Below, piece after piece: positions 37,068-45,997 of a stretch of 64,000 nucleotides of DNA. Numbering within the stretch: the first letter of the stretch is position 1; the number at the start of each line of letters is the position of its first letter. The notes beneath the pieces were generated by a model. It was given only the letters and a program-made list of their open reading frames with translations, did no database searches and was not told where the DNA came from. The translations under genes were made by a program, and so were the position numbers. Source of the DNA: Nocardia suismassiliense (lineage in GTDB: Bacteria > Actinomycetota > Actinomycetes > Mycobacteriales > Mycobacteriaceae); NCBI RefSeq assembly GCF_900269665.1, contig NZ_LT985361.1:2187378-2251377 (forward strand), read 5' to 3'.

Positions 37068-38501
37068 ATGACGGAGTTGAAACCAGCTGTCGGCACCAGT
37101 CCGGCCGTCGTGCCGTGGACTGCGGTGTCGGTGGTCATGGTCGGCATGTTCATGGCCATCCTCGACGCGTACATCGTGGTGGTGGCCGGGCCGGCGATCC
37201 GCGCGGATCTCGGTGCCACCGAGGGGCAACTCCAGTGGATCCTGGCGGGCTACCAGCTGAGCTACGCGGTCCTGATGATCACCGGTGGCCGCATCGCCGA
37301 TATGTATGGGCGCAAACGGATCTTCCTGCTCGGCGCGGCCGTGTTCACGCTTTCCTCGATCGTGTGTGCCGCCGCGCCGGACCCTGGCACGTTGATCGCG
37401 GCACGGGTCGTACAGGGACTCGGTGCCGCGCTGCTGGTTCCACAGGTCTTCGCGATGATCGCCGTGCTGGTGCCGGAACGCGGCAGGCATCAGGTCTTCG
37501 GTGTGCTCGGCGTGGTGATCGGCATGGCCAGCATCGGCGGCCAGCTCATCGGCGGGTTGCTGATCAGCGCGGATCTGTTCGGTGCGCAATGGCGCGCGGT
37601 GTTCTGGGTGAACGTGCCGATCGGGGTGGCGATGATCTTGCTCGCCGCGAAACTCGTGCCGGAATCACGCGTGGCGGGGGCACGCAGGCTGGACGTTCCT
37701 GGCGTACTCGCATTGAGTACCGCGCTGTTCCTGCTCACCTTCCCGCTCATTCAAGGGCGCGAGGCGGGCTGGCCGTGGTGGACCTGGGCCTGCTTCGCGG
37801 CGAGCGCGGCCGCATTCGCCCTGTTCGCCGCGATCGAACGGCGCGTGGCCGACGCCGGTGGCGACCCACTGGTGGATCTGGCACTGTTCGCTCAACGCTC
37901 GTTCACGGTGGGCATCGTGCTCGTGCTGTGCGTGTACGCGCTGCTCACGTCTTACTATCTGGCGCTGTCGATTTCGCTCCAGGAGGGCCTCGGCATGTCG
38001 GCCCTCGGCGCGGGGCTGATGTACGCGCCCGGTGCGGCGACGTTCTTCGTCCTCGGCATGGTCGCGAGCCGCGTCGTGCCGAAATATGGTCGGCGCGTAC
38101 TGGAACTCGGGTCGATCTTGATGGTGGTCGGTTATCTGTGCACCGTGGTCGTGCTGCTGTCGAGCTCGGGATTCCCGGTGGCGCTGGTGATCGCGACGAT
38201 CGTGCTGCAATGCGCCGGTGGCGGTCTGCTCATCACGCCGCTGCTCAACACGGTGCTGTCCGGGGTCGGCCCGGCGGCCGTCGGCACGGCGTCGGGAGCG
38301 CTGTCGACTGCCCAGCAGATCGGTGGCGCGCTGGGCGTCGCGGTGATCGGCGCGGTCTTCTTCGCCGCGTTCCAGCCCGGCGCGGACACCGGCGTCGCGG
38401 TGGCGGGGCACGCCTTCCTGATGTCGTCGATCGCGAACTTCGCTGTCGCCATTGTTATTTCGGTGCTGGTACGGCAACTACCTGCGGTCAGGGCGAAGTG
38501 A
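37068..38501 (+). CDS. MFS drug:proton antiporter, DHA2 (14-TM) type
   Basis: A 477-aa transporter with 14 predicted helices. Family motifs: AILDAYIVVVAGPAI (motif D1 region, helix 1), GGRIADMYGRKRIFLLG (motif A, loop 2-3, about 70-86), RVVQGLGAALLVPQ (motif B) and GVVIGMASIGGQLIGG (motif C, antiporter). It should export a drug or toxic compound using the proton gradient. It is read without ribosome site from a leaderless promoter that carries the TetR operator. Its end overlaps the end of the convergent tetR gene by 14 bases. Confidence 0.92.
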   Translation: MTELKPAVGTSPAVVPWTAVSVVMVGMFMAILDAYIVVVAGPAIRADLGATEGQLQWILAGYQLSYAVLMITGGRIADMYGRKRIFLLGAAVFTLSSIVCAAAPDPGTLIAARVVQGLGAALLVPQVFAMIAVLVPERGRHQVFGVLGVVIGMASIGGQLIGGLLISADLFGAQWRAVFWVNVPIGVAMILLAAKLVPESRVAGARRLDVPGVLALSTALFLLTFPLIQGREAGWPWWTWACFAASAAAFALFAAIERRVADAGGDPLVDLALFAQRSFTVGIVLVLCVYALLTSYYLALSISLQEGLGMSALGAGLMYAPGAATFFVLGMVASRVVPKYGRRVLELGSILMVVGYLCTVVVLLSSSGFPVALVIATIVLQCAGGGLLITPLLNTVLSGVGPAAVGTASGALSTAQQIGGALGVAVIGAVFFAAFQPGADTGVAVAGHAFLMSSIANFAVAIVISVLVRQLPAVRAK

Positions 38502-39132
38502 GGAAGCCCTCGACGATGCGCCAGGCCCGGCTCATGGCGTCCTGCTCGCCCACGCGAAGCGCGGTGTTGGTGGCGCACAGCACCGCATCGATCTGATAGG
38601 CGGCGAGTTCCGGATCGACCTCGGCGATGTCGCCCGCGCGCACCGCCTCGCGCAACTCCCGCTCGAGGATGTGCACCCACGCCCGCCGATCCCGCAGGAG
38701 CGCGTCGCGCAACGGCCCCGGCCTGCTGTCCTGCTCCGGCATGTTCGCCACCCAGAAGCAGCCGCCCGCGAACAGGGGAGTCTCGGCGTAAGCGAGCCAG
38801 CTCTCGATCAGCGCCCGCAGCCGGGCGAGGCCGTGCGGGGTGGACCTGGTCGGTTCGATCACCTCGTCGACGAACAGGTCACGCGCGTAGTCGATGGCGG
38901 CCAGCTGCAAGGCTTCCTTGGTCTTGAACAGCGTCTGGATGCCCGCTTTGCTCAGTCCGGAGTCCGTGGCGAGCCTGCCGAAGCTCAAACCCGCCAGCCC
39001 GTCGAGCGAGGCGATGTCCACCGCGTGCCGCAGCACGGTCTGCCGCGTCTTCGCGCCGCGGAGCAGGCGCTTGTCGGTGATCTCGGCCGGTTCGCGCCGA
39101 GTGAGGACTGCGGAGTCGGGGCCACTTTCCAT
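38488..39132 (-). CDS. TetR-family repressor of the adjacent MFS pump
   Basis: A 214-aa regulator. N-terminal residues 1-25 are a short extension; the HTH (about 25-75) reads TRQTVLRHAVDIASLDGLAG and FGRLATDSGLSKAGIQTLFKTKEALQ. The ligand domain ends with a TetR_C-like helix pair (AYQIDAVLCATNTALRVGEQ). The start ATG 39132 is leaderless (TACGAT-N7-ATG) and lies inside an operator that closely matches the one at the MFS promoter, so the protein probably represses both itself and the pump. Confidence 0.9.
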   Translation of the reverse strand: MESGPDSAVLTRREPAEITDKRLLRGAKTRQTVLRHAVDIASLDGLAGLSFGRLATDSGLSKAGIQTLFKTKEALQLAAIDYARDLFVDEVIEPTRSTPHGLARLRALIESWLAYAETPLFAGGCFWVANMPEQDSRPGPLRDALLRDRRAWVHILERELREAVRAGDIAEVDPELAAYQIDAVLCATNTALRVGEQDAMSRAWRIVEGFLTSP

Positions 39133-39169
39133 ACGGTCGATCGTACTCAGGCTGGCGAGAAACGGTCAT
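39131..39169 (-). promoter_or_regulatory. tetR promoter and operator
   Basis: On the minus strand ATGACC (39169-39164), 18 bases, TACGAT (39145-39140), seven bases to ATG 39132. ATACGGTCGATCGTAC (39131-39146) matches the MFS operator in 14 of 16 bases and covers the -10 and the start codon. Confidence 0.6.
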
Positions 39170-39200
39170 CGGACCACCGAATCTGTGCTTGGATCGGCCC

Positions 39201-39596
39201 ATGTCCTACGCGGTCGACCCGCGCGTCGACACCTATATCGACGCGCTGCCCAGCTGGCAGCAAACGATCTGCCGGGAGGTGCGCGAGCTGGTGCACGCCG
39301 CCGATCCGGACGTCGTCGAGACCATCAAGCGCACCGTGCAGCCGTACTTCGTGCTCGACGGCAATATCTGCGCCCTGCTCGCGGCGAAGACCCACGTCAA
39401 TATCTTCCTCTACGACGGAGCCATCGTTGCCGACCCCGACGGCATCATCACCGCGGGCCACGACAACAAGACCGCCCGGACCGTCGCCGTGCGCGAGGGC
39501 GAAAAGGTCCCTGCCGCACCGCTGCTCGCGATGTTCCGGCAGATCATCGCCAACAATCGCGCGGGCGGCTGGCGCAAGTTGAAACGCGAGAGCTGA
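39201..39596 (+). CDS. DUF1801 (YdhG-like) protein
   Basis: A 131-aa protein of the DUF1801/YdhG family: VDTYIDALPSWQQTICREVRELVHAADPDVVETIK at the start, then VQPYFVLDGNICALLAAKTHVNIFLYDGA, a fold related to the frataxin-like Fra/YdhG group. No catalytic residues are known; the family may bind metal or act in stress. ATG 39201 is the natural start; the longer frame from 39189 adds four residues. It stands between tetR and lipP. Confidence 0.8.
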   Translation: MSYAVDPRVDTYIDALPSWQQTICREVRELVHAADPDVVETIKRTVQPYFVLDGNICALLAAKTHVNIFLYDGAIVADPDGIITAGHDNKTARTVAVREGEKVPAAPLLAMFRQIIANNRAGGWRKLKRES

Positions 39597-39600
39597 CCGC

Positions 39601-40836
39601 TCAGCCGACCGCGACGTCGAGGGTATCCGGCAGTCCGCTGGTGTCTTTCACGCCTCGGGCGGCGCGCTGGGAGAGCGCGGCGAGCACCGGCAGCCGCGCA
39701 TCACCCAGCGACATGGCGTGATTGCCGAGATGATTGGTGACGAAGGCGACCGAAAGCCCGAGCCCGGGCATGGCGATGCCGCCGGATCCGCCGATACCGA
39801 AGTGTCCCAACGCTTGCCGGGTCAGCCTGGTGCCGACGATGCCACGGTGATACCCGAGCGCGAAATGTGGTGCGGCGCCGAGCACATAGTCGAACCGCCC
39901 GTTCGGTGGCATCTGCGCGATCAGCCGGGTGGTCTCCGGCCGCAGCAGGCGCCGATGGCCGATCATGCCGTCGTTGGCGATCGCGCCGTACATCTTGCCC
40001 AGCGCCCGAGCCGTGAAAACCCCGTTCCAGCCGGGCATCATCGCATCGTAGGGCTGGTCGCCGAGCGTCATGTCCGCCCAGCCGTCGTACACCGCGCCGC
40101 GCGCCGAGTGCACCGCCCGCATAGCGGCGAACGGCGCGATCATCCGGTCGAACGGCACGCGCGCGATGCCGAGGCGCGGTGACAGCTTGGCTAGTCGATG
40201 CCGCTGGTGCTGCGGGACGCCGAAGTAGAAGTCGTTGTCGCCCAGGGGTTCCGCCAGCTCGGCTCGGACCAGCTCGGGGAATGCGCGCCCGGTGGCCCGC
40301 TGTGCGATCTCCGCGACGATCGTGCCGAAGGTGAGTCCGTGGTACCCGGATGCGCGCAGCCGCAGCGGATCCGGCGCGGAGGCGGCGATGGCGGCGGCCA
40401 TGGCGTCGTGGTCGAGCAGATCCGCCGGATCGTCGAGCAGGCCGCGGGTGCGCTGTAGCCCGGCGCGATGGTTCAGCACATCGCGAACAGTGATGGTGTC
40501 CTTGCCATTTGCCGCGAACTCCGGCCAGTACGCCGCCACGGGTGCGTTGAATTCGAGCACGCCGCGTTCGGCCAGCCGGTGTGCGATGGTGGCCGCGACG
40601 CCCTTGCCGGTCGAGTACGACAGCGCGATCGTATCGGTGCGCCACCGCCGGTCCCGGTCCGCCCAGCCCGCCCAGATGTCCAGCACGGGTTCGCCATGCA
40701 GGTAGACCGAGAGGGCGCCACCGCCCTGTCGCTTGCGCCGGAACATCGCGAAGAACTTCGCGGCCACGGCGGTGAAGCGGTCGTCGATGAGCATGTGCCC
40801 GGTGCTGGGCGTGCTGTCCGAACTCGCCAACGGCAT
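39601..40836 (-). CDS. lipP: Serine hydrolase/esterase of the beta-lactamase family (LipP-like)
   Basis: A 411-aa class C beta-lactamase-like esterase. The SxxK motif is in ALSYSTGKGVAATI (about residue 72), the YxN-like element in SGYHGLTFG (about 160), and a KTG/HxG-like GHFGIGGSGG near the C-terminus. It is expected to hydrolyse esters, not beta-lactams. No export signal, so cytosolic. ATG 40836 has AAGGGAG upstream. In M. tuberculosis the counterpart, Rv2463, sits next to tig; here the RNA-repair and phosphoketolase block is inserted between. Confidence 0.9.
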   Translation of the reverse strand: MPLASSDSTPSTGHMLIDDRFTAVAAKFFAMFRRKRQGGGALSVYLHGEPVLDIWAGWADRDRRWRTDTIALSYSTGKGVAATIAHRLAERGVLEFNAPVAAYWPEFAANGKDTITVRDVLNHRAGLQRTRGLLDDPADLLDHDAMAAAIAASAPDPLRLRASGYHGLTFGTIVAEIAQRATGRAFPELVRAELAEPLGDNDFYFGVPQHQRHRLAKLSPRLGIARVPFDRMIAPFAAMRAVHSARGAVYDGWADMTLGDQPYDAMMPGWNGVFTARALGKMYGAIANDGMIGHRRLLRPETTRLIAQMPPNGRFDYVLGAAPHFALGYHRGIVGTRLTRQALGHFGIGGSGGIAMPGLGLSVAFVTNHLGNHAMSLGDARLPVLAALSQRAARGVKDTSGLPDTLDVAVG

Positions 40837-40966
40837 GAGACTCCCTTGTCCAGTACGCCTGCGAAGCCGCCGCGGTAACAGTTGCAAGCAGCTTGCTAAC
40901 ACCCACGGTAACGTGTGTCAGTTACCGCGTGCAATGGGTCTGGGACAGTTGAAGCCCGAGTTCGGT

Positions 40967-41368
40967 CTAGGCCAGCGAGACCACCTTCGCTTGACCAGTG
41001 ACGACGGTGTCTGCGCTATCGACCAGCGCAACGCGAACCTGGACGGTTTGTCCTGCCGAGAGTGGCGCATCCGTACCGGTTGTTCCAGTGAGCAGCACAA
41101 CCGCGGATTGGCGGCTGCCGTCGCAGGTCACCGCCGTTTGAGTACCGGTGGCCGAGGGGCTGTCGGCCTGCGGGTCGCCCACCATGGCCCGAATCGCGGC
41201 CACGCCGGCCGAGGCTTCACAGCTGTAGTCGACCCCGATGTTGACCGGCCCGACACCACTGACATCGATGGAGTTCTCGGCTGCGGCCACGGTGGTGGCC
41301 GACGCGATAGCCAAGGCGGTGGCCCCGATGACGGTCGCGATGCGGGCGGAATGTCGAATAGTCACCAT
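40967..41368 (-). CDS. Secreted protein of unknown function
   Basis: A 133-aa protein with a signal peptide: MVTIRHSARIATVIGATALA followed by IASATTVAAAENS, cleavage likely after Ala-30. The mature part (about 100 residues) is a beta-rich stretch with two Cys (DYSCEASAGV ... AVTCDGS) that may form a disulfide, and repeated Val/Thr strands (QTVQVRVALVDSADTVVTGQ). This resembles small immunoglobulin-like secreted actinobacterial proteins, without identification. ATG 41368 has AGGAGGA about 10 bases upstream. Confidence 0.75.
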   Translation of the reverse strand: MVTIRHSARIATVIGATALAIASATTVAAAENSIDVSGVGPVNIGVDYSCEASAGVAAIRAMVGDPQADSPSATGTQTAVTCDGSRQSAVVLLTGTTGTDAPLSAGQTVQVRVALVDSADTVVTGQAKVVSLA

Positions 41369-41577
41369 GGATCTTCGTCCTCCTGCGTAGCGGGAACAGG
41401 TCGCCGAACACACTCAGAAGAGATCGCGGCGTGGAATCAAGCCGCGGCAGAATGCTGCCTCATCGCCAGGATGGTTACCCGACTCGGCGGCGCTTCAACC
41501 GTCGCCGATGAGCGAGGGATTGCGCACCATCGCCGCCGCGCTGTCGATGATGCCTCTGCTCGTGTGGGGATGGATGG

Positions 41578-41638
41578 GACAGCGCTGACACCACCCAGTG
41601 CAGCGGGGCGTTCGCCGCACTAGGTGGTGTCAGCTGTC
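41578..41638 (-). terminator. Large nested hairpin downstream of pnkp
   Basis: GACAGC plus CTGACACCACC (41578-41595, with a two-base bulge) pairs with GGTGGTGTCAGCTGTC (41623-41638). The loop can fold further (AGTGC/GCACT). It starts 27 bases beyond the pnkp stop and probably ends the hen1-pnkp transcript. Confidence 0.7.
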
Positions 41639-41664
41639 TCGGTCCACTTTCCGCCCACCGCTTC

Positions 41665-44280
41665 TTACAAACGCGGATCCACCGGCTCCGATTCCAGCGC
41701 GAGCACCGCGAAGACGGCCTCATGCACGCGCCACAGTGGTTCGCCCGCGGCCAGCCGGTCCAATGCCTCCAGTCCGAGTGCGTACTCGCGCAACGCCATC
41801 GAGCGTTTGCGGCCGAGGCCGCGCGTACGGAGTCGCGCCAGGTTGTGCTCGCGCAGGTACTCCGGCCCGTAGATGATCCGAAGGTATTCGGGGCCACGGC
41901 ATTTCACGCCGGGCTGGACGAGCCTGCCGTCGCCCGTGGCACCCTCGGCCTTCTTGGCCCCGCGCACCAGTGCTTGCCGCGGCTTGACCACCATGCCTTC
42001 GCCGCCTGCTGCGGTCAGCTCGGTCCACCAATCGGTGGCGGCCGCCACGCTGTCCGCATCGGTCGGATCGACGAACATCCGCCCTGTCGGCGCGAACAGC
42101 TCGCTGTCGGCCGCGACCAGCCGGTCGATCAGCGCGAGATGCCAATCATGCTCACGCACGGCGTAATTCGAACCTTCGGCGGCGAGGATCTGGAACGGTG
42201 CGAGCCGAAGGCCGGCCATGCCGTCGACCGGCCAGCAGTAGCGGCCGTAGGCGTCGGTGAAGGCCGCCGCATCGTCCTTACGCGCTCCTGTGCGTGCCGC
42301 CAGGTCCGCGACGTCCAGCCCGCGTTCCGCCACCGCTGACAGCACCTCGGTGGTGGCACCGAGCGCCGCCCGGGCCGCCGTGCCGACGGCGGCGTACTGG
42401 TTGCGCAGCAAGCCGATCGCCTTCGCCGACCACGGCATGAGTTCGGTATCGAGCAGTAGCCACTCGCTGCGTAGCTCATCGAAAAGCCCCGCGGTTTCGG
42501 CGGCCGCGCGCACGCGGGCGAGCAGCGTCTCGGTGTGCACCGGATCGTCGAAGAACGGCCGGCCGGTGCGCGTATAGATCACGCCGGTGCCGCCGTCGTC
42601 CACGCCGAATCGGTCCCGCGCCGCGGCGGCCGACCGGGCAACCAGGACCACAGCGCGCGACCCCATGTGCTTCTCCTCGCACACCAGTCGGTCGACGCCC
42701 TCGGCGCGGTAATACGCGAACGCCTCCGCCGGATGTTCCAGATAGCCCGCCAGCTCCGAGGTGGCACACGGCGACATGGTCGGCGGCAGGTACACCAGCC
42801 AGCGCGGATCGATCGCGAACCGGCTCATCACTTCCAGTGCGGCGCAGGCGTTTTCCTCCTGCACACCGACCCGCCCGTGATAACGAGTCTCCACGACGCG
42901 GCGGCCGATGACGTCCGCCAGGTCGAGCACGCCGGGGTCCCGGTGCACCACGCCGCCGGCGGCAGCCGACACCACCGCGTCGGCCGCGGCTACGGTGGGC
43001 TCCAGCGGACGCGTCGGCTCGTACCAAACCGCCTCCGCCGCAACCGAAACCGGCTCACGCTCCGGATAGCGCAACGCGGACAGCCTGCCGCCGAACACTA
43101 CGCCGGTGTCCAGGCACAGCGTGTTGTTCACCCACTGCAGGTCCAGCACCGGGGTGTGGCCGTACAGCACGGTGGCCCGGCCGCGATAGTCGTTGGCCCA
43201 CGGATAACGCACCGGCAGGCCGTATTCGTCTGTCTCCCCGGTGGTTTCGCCGTACATGGCGAAGGACCGCACCCGCCCCGATGCCCGCCCGTGGAACTCT
43301 TCCTTCAGCCCCGCGTGCGCGACGACGAGCTTGCCGCCGTCGAGCACATAGTGGCTGACCAGTCCGCGGCAGAATTCGTGGGCCGCCTTGCGGAAGACCT
43401 CGTCCTCGCCGTCGAGCTGAGCCAGCGACTCGGCGAGACCGTGTGCCACCCGCACCTGCTTGCCGTCGAGGGCCCGGACGAGCTTGTTCTCGTGATTCCC
43501 GGTGACGCACAGCGCCGTTCCGGCCGCCACCATGCCCATGACCAGGCGCAGCACGCCGGGGGTGTCCGGCCCGCGGTCGACCAGGTCGCCGACGAACACG
43601 GCGGTGCGCCCCGCCGGGTGCCGCGCGCCGATGGCCCGGCCCGCGTCGTCGCGTTCGAGCACATAGCCGAGCTCGCCGAGCAGCGTTTCCAGTTCGCTGC
43701 GGCAGCCGTGCACGTCACCGATCACATCGAACGGCCCGGTGAGCTCGCGCTTGTCGTTCCACGCTTTCTCGTCGACGATGGTCGCCGCTTCGATGTCGGC
43801 CACGCCGCGCAGCACGTACACCTTGCGGAAGCCCTCGCGCTCCAGTCCGCGCAGGCTGCGCCGCAACTCGCGCTGCTGCCGGACCACCACGTGCGCGCCG
43901 AGCGAGGCTCGGTCCGGGCGCGCCGAATTGCGTTCCAGGCACACCGAATCCGGCACGTCGAGCACGATCGCCACCGGCAGTACGTCGTGGGCGCGGGCCA
44001 CCGCGATCAGTTCCTGCCGCGACTTGGCCTGCACGTTGGTCGCGTCGACCACCGTGCGCAGGCCGCGCCGCAACCGGACGCCCGCGATGTGGTGCAGCAG
44101 CGCGAACGCCTCGCCCGTGGCCGACTGATCGTTCTCGTCGTCGCTGACGATGCCGCGGCACGCGTCGGAGGACACCACCGCGGTCGACCGAAAGTGCTTG
44201 CGCGCGAACGTGGATTTACCCGATCCGGTGCTGCCGATCAACACCACGAGGGACAGCTCGGGCACCGAGAGCTCTGCCAT
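41665..44280 (-). CDS. pnkp: Bacterial polynucleotide kinase-phosphatase-ligase (RNA repair)
   Basis: An 871-aa three-domain RNA end-healing and sealing enzyme. Kinase: P-loop GSTGSGKST (16-24). Phosphatase of the calcineurin type: GDVHG (188-192), GDLVDRG (231-237), GNHEN (261-265), later YGHTPV. Ligase/adenylyltransferase: CEEKHMGSR with the nucleotidyl Lys-537, later GMVVKPR. With Hen1 it restores ribotoxin-cleaved tRNAs: 5'-OH phosphorylation, removal of 2',3'-cyclic phosphate, sealing after 2'-O-methylation. ATG 44280 overlaps the hen1 stop by one base (TGATG), so the pair is coupled. Confidence 0.95.
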   Translation of the reverse strand: MAELSVPELSLVVLIGSTGSGKSTFARKHFRSTAVVSSDACRGIVSDDENDQSATGEAFALLHHIAGVRLRRGLRTVVDATNVQAKSRQELIAVARAHDVLPVAIVLDVPDSVCLERNSARPDRASLGAHVVVRQQRELRRSLRGLEREGFRKVYVLRGVADIEAATIVDEKAWNDKRELTGPFDVIGDVHGCRSELETLLGELGYVLERDDAGRAIGARHPAGRTAVFVGDLVDRGPDTPGVLRLVMGMVAAGTALCVTGNHENKLVRALDGKQVRVAHGLAESLAQLDGEDEVFRKAAHEFCRGLVSHYVLDGGKLVVAHAGLKEEFHGRASGRVRSFAMYGETTGETDEYGLPVRYPWANDYRGRATVLYGHTPVLDLQWVNNTLCLDTGVVFGGRLSALRYPEREPVSVAAEAVWYEPTRPLEPTVAAADAVVSAAAGGVVHRDPGVLDLADVIGRRVVETRYHGRVGVQEENACAALEVMSRFAIDPRWLVYLPPTMSPCATSELAGYLEHPAEAFAYYRAEGVDRLVCEEKHMGSRAVVLVARSAAAARDRFGVDDGGTGVIYTRTGRPFFDDPVHTETLLARVRAAAETAGLFDELRSEWLLLDTELMPWSAKAIGLLRNQYAAVGTAARAALGATTEVLSAVAERGLDVADLAARTGARKDDAAAFTDAYGRYCWPVDGMAGLRLAPFQILAAEGSNYAVREHDWHLALIDRLVAADSELFAPTGRMFVDPTDADSVAAATDWWTELTAAGGEGMVVKPRQALVRGAKKAEGATGDGRLVQPGVKCRGPEYLRIIYGPEYLREHNLARLRTRGLGRKRSMALREYALGLEALDRLAAGEPLWRVHEAVFAVLALESEPVDPRL

Positions 44281-45926
44281 CACGCCACCCCTTCCCGGGT
44301 AGAAGCCACGGTGACCGTGGCGTTGTCGAACTCGACCTTGCTGAATATTGCCATTTGGGTGGGCGCCCCGAACTCCGCGTCCACCACGCCGATCGGTACG
44401 AATCGCACGGAATACCCGTGCCGCGCCGCCACACCGGCGGCCCATGCCGCGAATTCGGCCCGGGTCCACTCGAACCGGTGATCGGCATGCCGGAAAGCGC
44501 CGGCCGCCAACCCCTCCAAGCGCACATTGACCTCCGCGTTCGGCGTCGTGACGAGCACCGCCCGTGGTGCCGCCGCCGCGAAGACCGCATGCTCCAGCGC
44601 ACCGAGACGCGGCGGATCCACGTGTTCGATGACCTCCATCAGCACCGCGGCGTCATAACCGCGCAACCGGGCATCGGTGTAGGTGAGCGCGCCCTGCAGC
44701 AGGGTCAGCCGCTGCGCCACACGTTCGGGCATGCGCTCGAGCCGTAGCTTGCGTTCGGCGATATGCAACGCCCGCATCGACACGTCCACCCCGACGATCT
44801 CGGTGAAGGCCTTGTCCGACAGGAGCTCTCGCAGCAGCGTGCCCTCGCCGCAACCGAGGTCGAGCACCCGACGAGCACCGACCTCATGCAGCGCGGCACG
44901 CACCGCAGCGCGTCGTGCGACTGCCAGTGACACTGTGCCCGGTGGTGTTTCAGCCACGTCGGATGCACTCGCGTCGACTACGGCGCTTCCCGCAGCGTCG
45001 ATGTCGGTGGAAACGTCTTCGGCAACTGACAGTGCCTGGGCCGAAACGTCTTCTCCGTCGGCCACTTGCGCTGGCGCGGAGCTGTTTTCGGATCCTTCCG
45101 CCGCAAGGTCGCTGGAGGCAACACCTTCCGCGTCGTCCACTTCCTCCACCGCATCCAGCAACTCTGGCTCCACCTCGTCCAACTCGGCCAGCCGAGCCAA
45201 CGCTGTCCGCACCAGCGACTGCCGTCGCGCCAGGTACCGCCGCGTGATCCATCCGCGCTCCGGATGCTCGGCCAGCCATCCACCACCCGCCCGGATCAGC
45301 TTGTCGACTTCGTCCGCGGCGAGCCAGTAGTGCTTCGCCCCGTCCAGCACCGGCAGCAACACGTACAGGTGGGAGAGTGCGTCCGCCAACCGCACGGTCC
45401 CGGCCAACTCCAGCCGCAGATAGTGCGAATCACCCCACTCCGGGAACGCCGGATCCAACGGCAGGGCAGTGGCGGTCACCGCCCAGCCGAGCGGCGCGAA
45501 CACCCGCTCCGCGACCTCCGCCCCACCTCGGCACGGAACAGCAGGCAACTCGATGCGCAACGGCAGCGCGGGCTGCGCCAGCTCCGGGCGCAGCGGACAG
45601 CGCCCGTGCAGCGCGGTGCGGAACACCGCCCCGATCGCGACCGACAGCAGCGACGACGCCGCGTACGGCCGATCGTTGACGTACTGGCCGAGACTGAAAT
45701 CCGGGGTGCCGCGCGAACGTCCGCGCACCAACCGGATCGGGTCGATCTCCAGCACCAGTGCCACCGTGCACCGGGCGGCGGTCGCCTCGGGGTACCCGAC
45801 ATGCGCAGTGCCGTAGGACTGTTCGAACGCCTGCACCCGGTCGGGATTCTTGTGCAGCAAGAACCCCAGGTCGGTCGCCGGCCAGTCGGCGTCCCCCGGT
45901 GGTGTGCAGGTGATCGTCAAGAGCAT
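44280..45926 (-). CDS. hen1: 3'-terminal RNA ribose 2'-O-methyltransferase Hen1
   Basis: A 548-aa partner of Pnkp. The N-terminal domain (1-250) is the ligase-activating module of bacterial Hen1, with LLHKNPDRVQAFEQSYG near the start. The methyltransferase (335-548) has DLGCGEG (356-362) and EVIEH (431-435) plus H483, giving the Glu-Glu-His-His metal site of Hen1 enzymes. It methylates the 2'-OH at the break so that the sealed RNA cannot be recut at the same site. An acidic Ser/Ala/Asp/Glu linker (about 250-330) separates the domains and looks longer than usual. ATG 45926 is leaderless in type, with a promoter at 45933-45961. Confidence 0.95.
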   Translation of the reverse strand: MLLTITCTPPGDADWPATDLGFLLHKNPDRVQAFEQSYGTAHVGYPEATAARCTVALVLEIDPIRLVRGRSRGTPDFSLGQYVNDRPYAASSLLSVAIGAVFRTALHGRCPLRPELAQPALPLRIELPAVPCRGGAEVAERVFAPLGWAVTATALPLDPAFPEWGDSHYLRLELAGTVRLADALSHLYVLLPVLDGAKHYWLAADEVDKLIRAGGGWLAEHPERGWITRRYLARRQSLVRTALARLAELDEVEPELLDAVEEVDDAEGVASSDLAAEGSENSSAPAQVADGEDVSAQALSVAEDVSTDIDAAGSAVVDASASDVAETPPGTVSLAVARRAAVRAALHEVGARRVLDLGCGEGTLLRELLSDKAFTEIVGVDVSMRALHIAERKLRLERMPERVAQRLTLLQGALTYTDARLRGYDAAVLMEVIEHVDPPRLGALEHAVFAAAAPRAVLVTTPNAEVNVRLEGLAAGAFRHADHRFEWTRAEFAAWAAGVAARHGYSVRFVPIGVVDAEFGAPTQMAIFSKVEFDNATVTVASTREGVA

Positions 45927-45932
45927 GCAGCG

Positions 45933-45961
45933 ATCGTCGCCCAGTGCCGGGACCTGCGCAA
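45933..45961 (-). promoter_or_regulatory. Promoter of the hen1-pnkp operon
   Basis: On the minus strand TTGCGC (45961-45956), 17 bases, GACGAT (45938-45933), then six bases to the hen1 ATG. This spacing predicts a transcript that starts at or within a base of the start codon. Confidence 0.5.
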
Positions 45962-45997
45962 GGAAGTTTCATCCCGGTCCGGAACGATTCGACCCGG

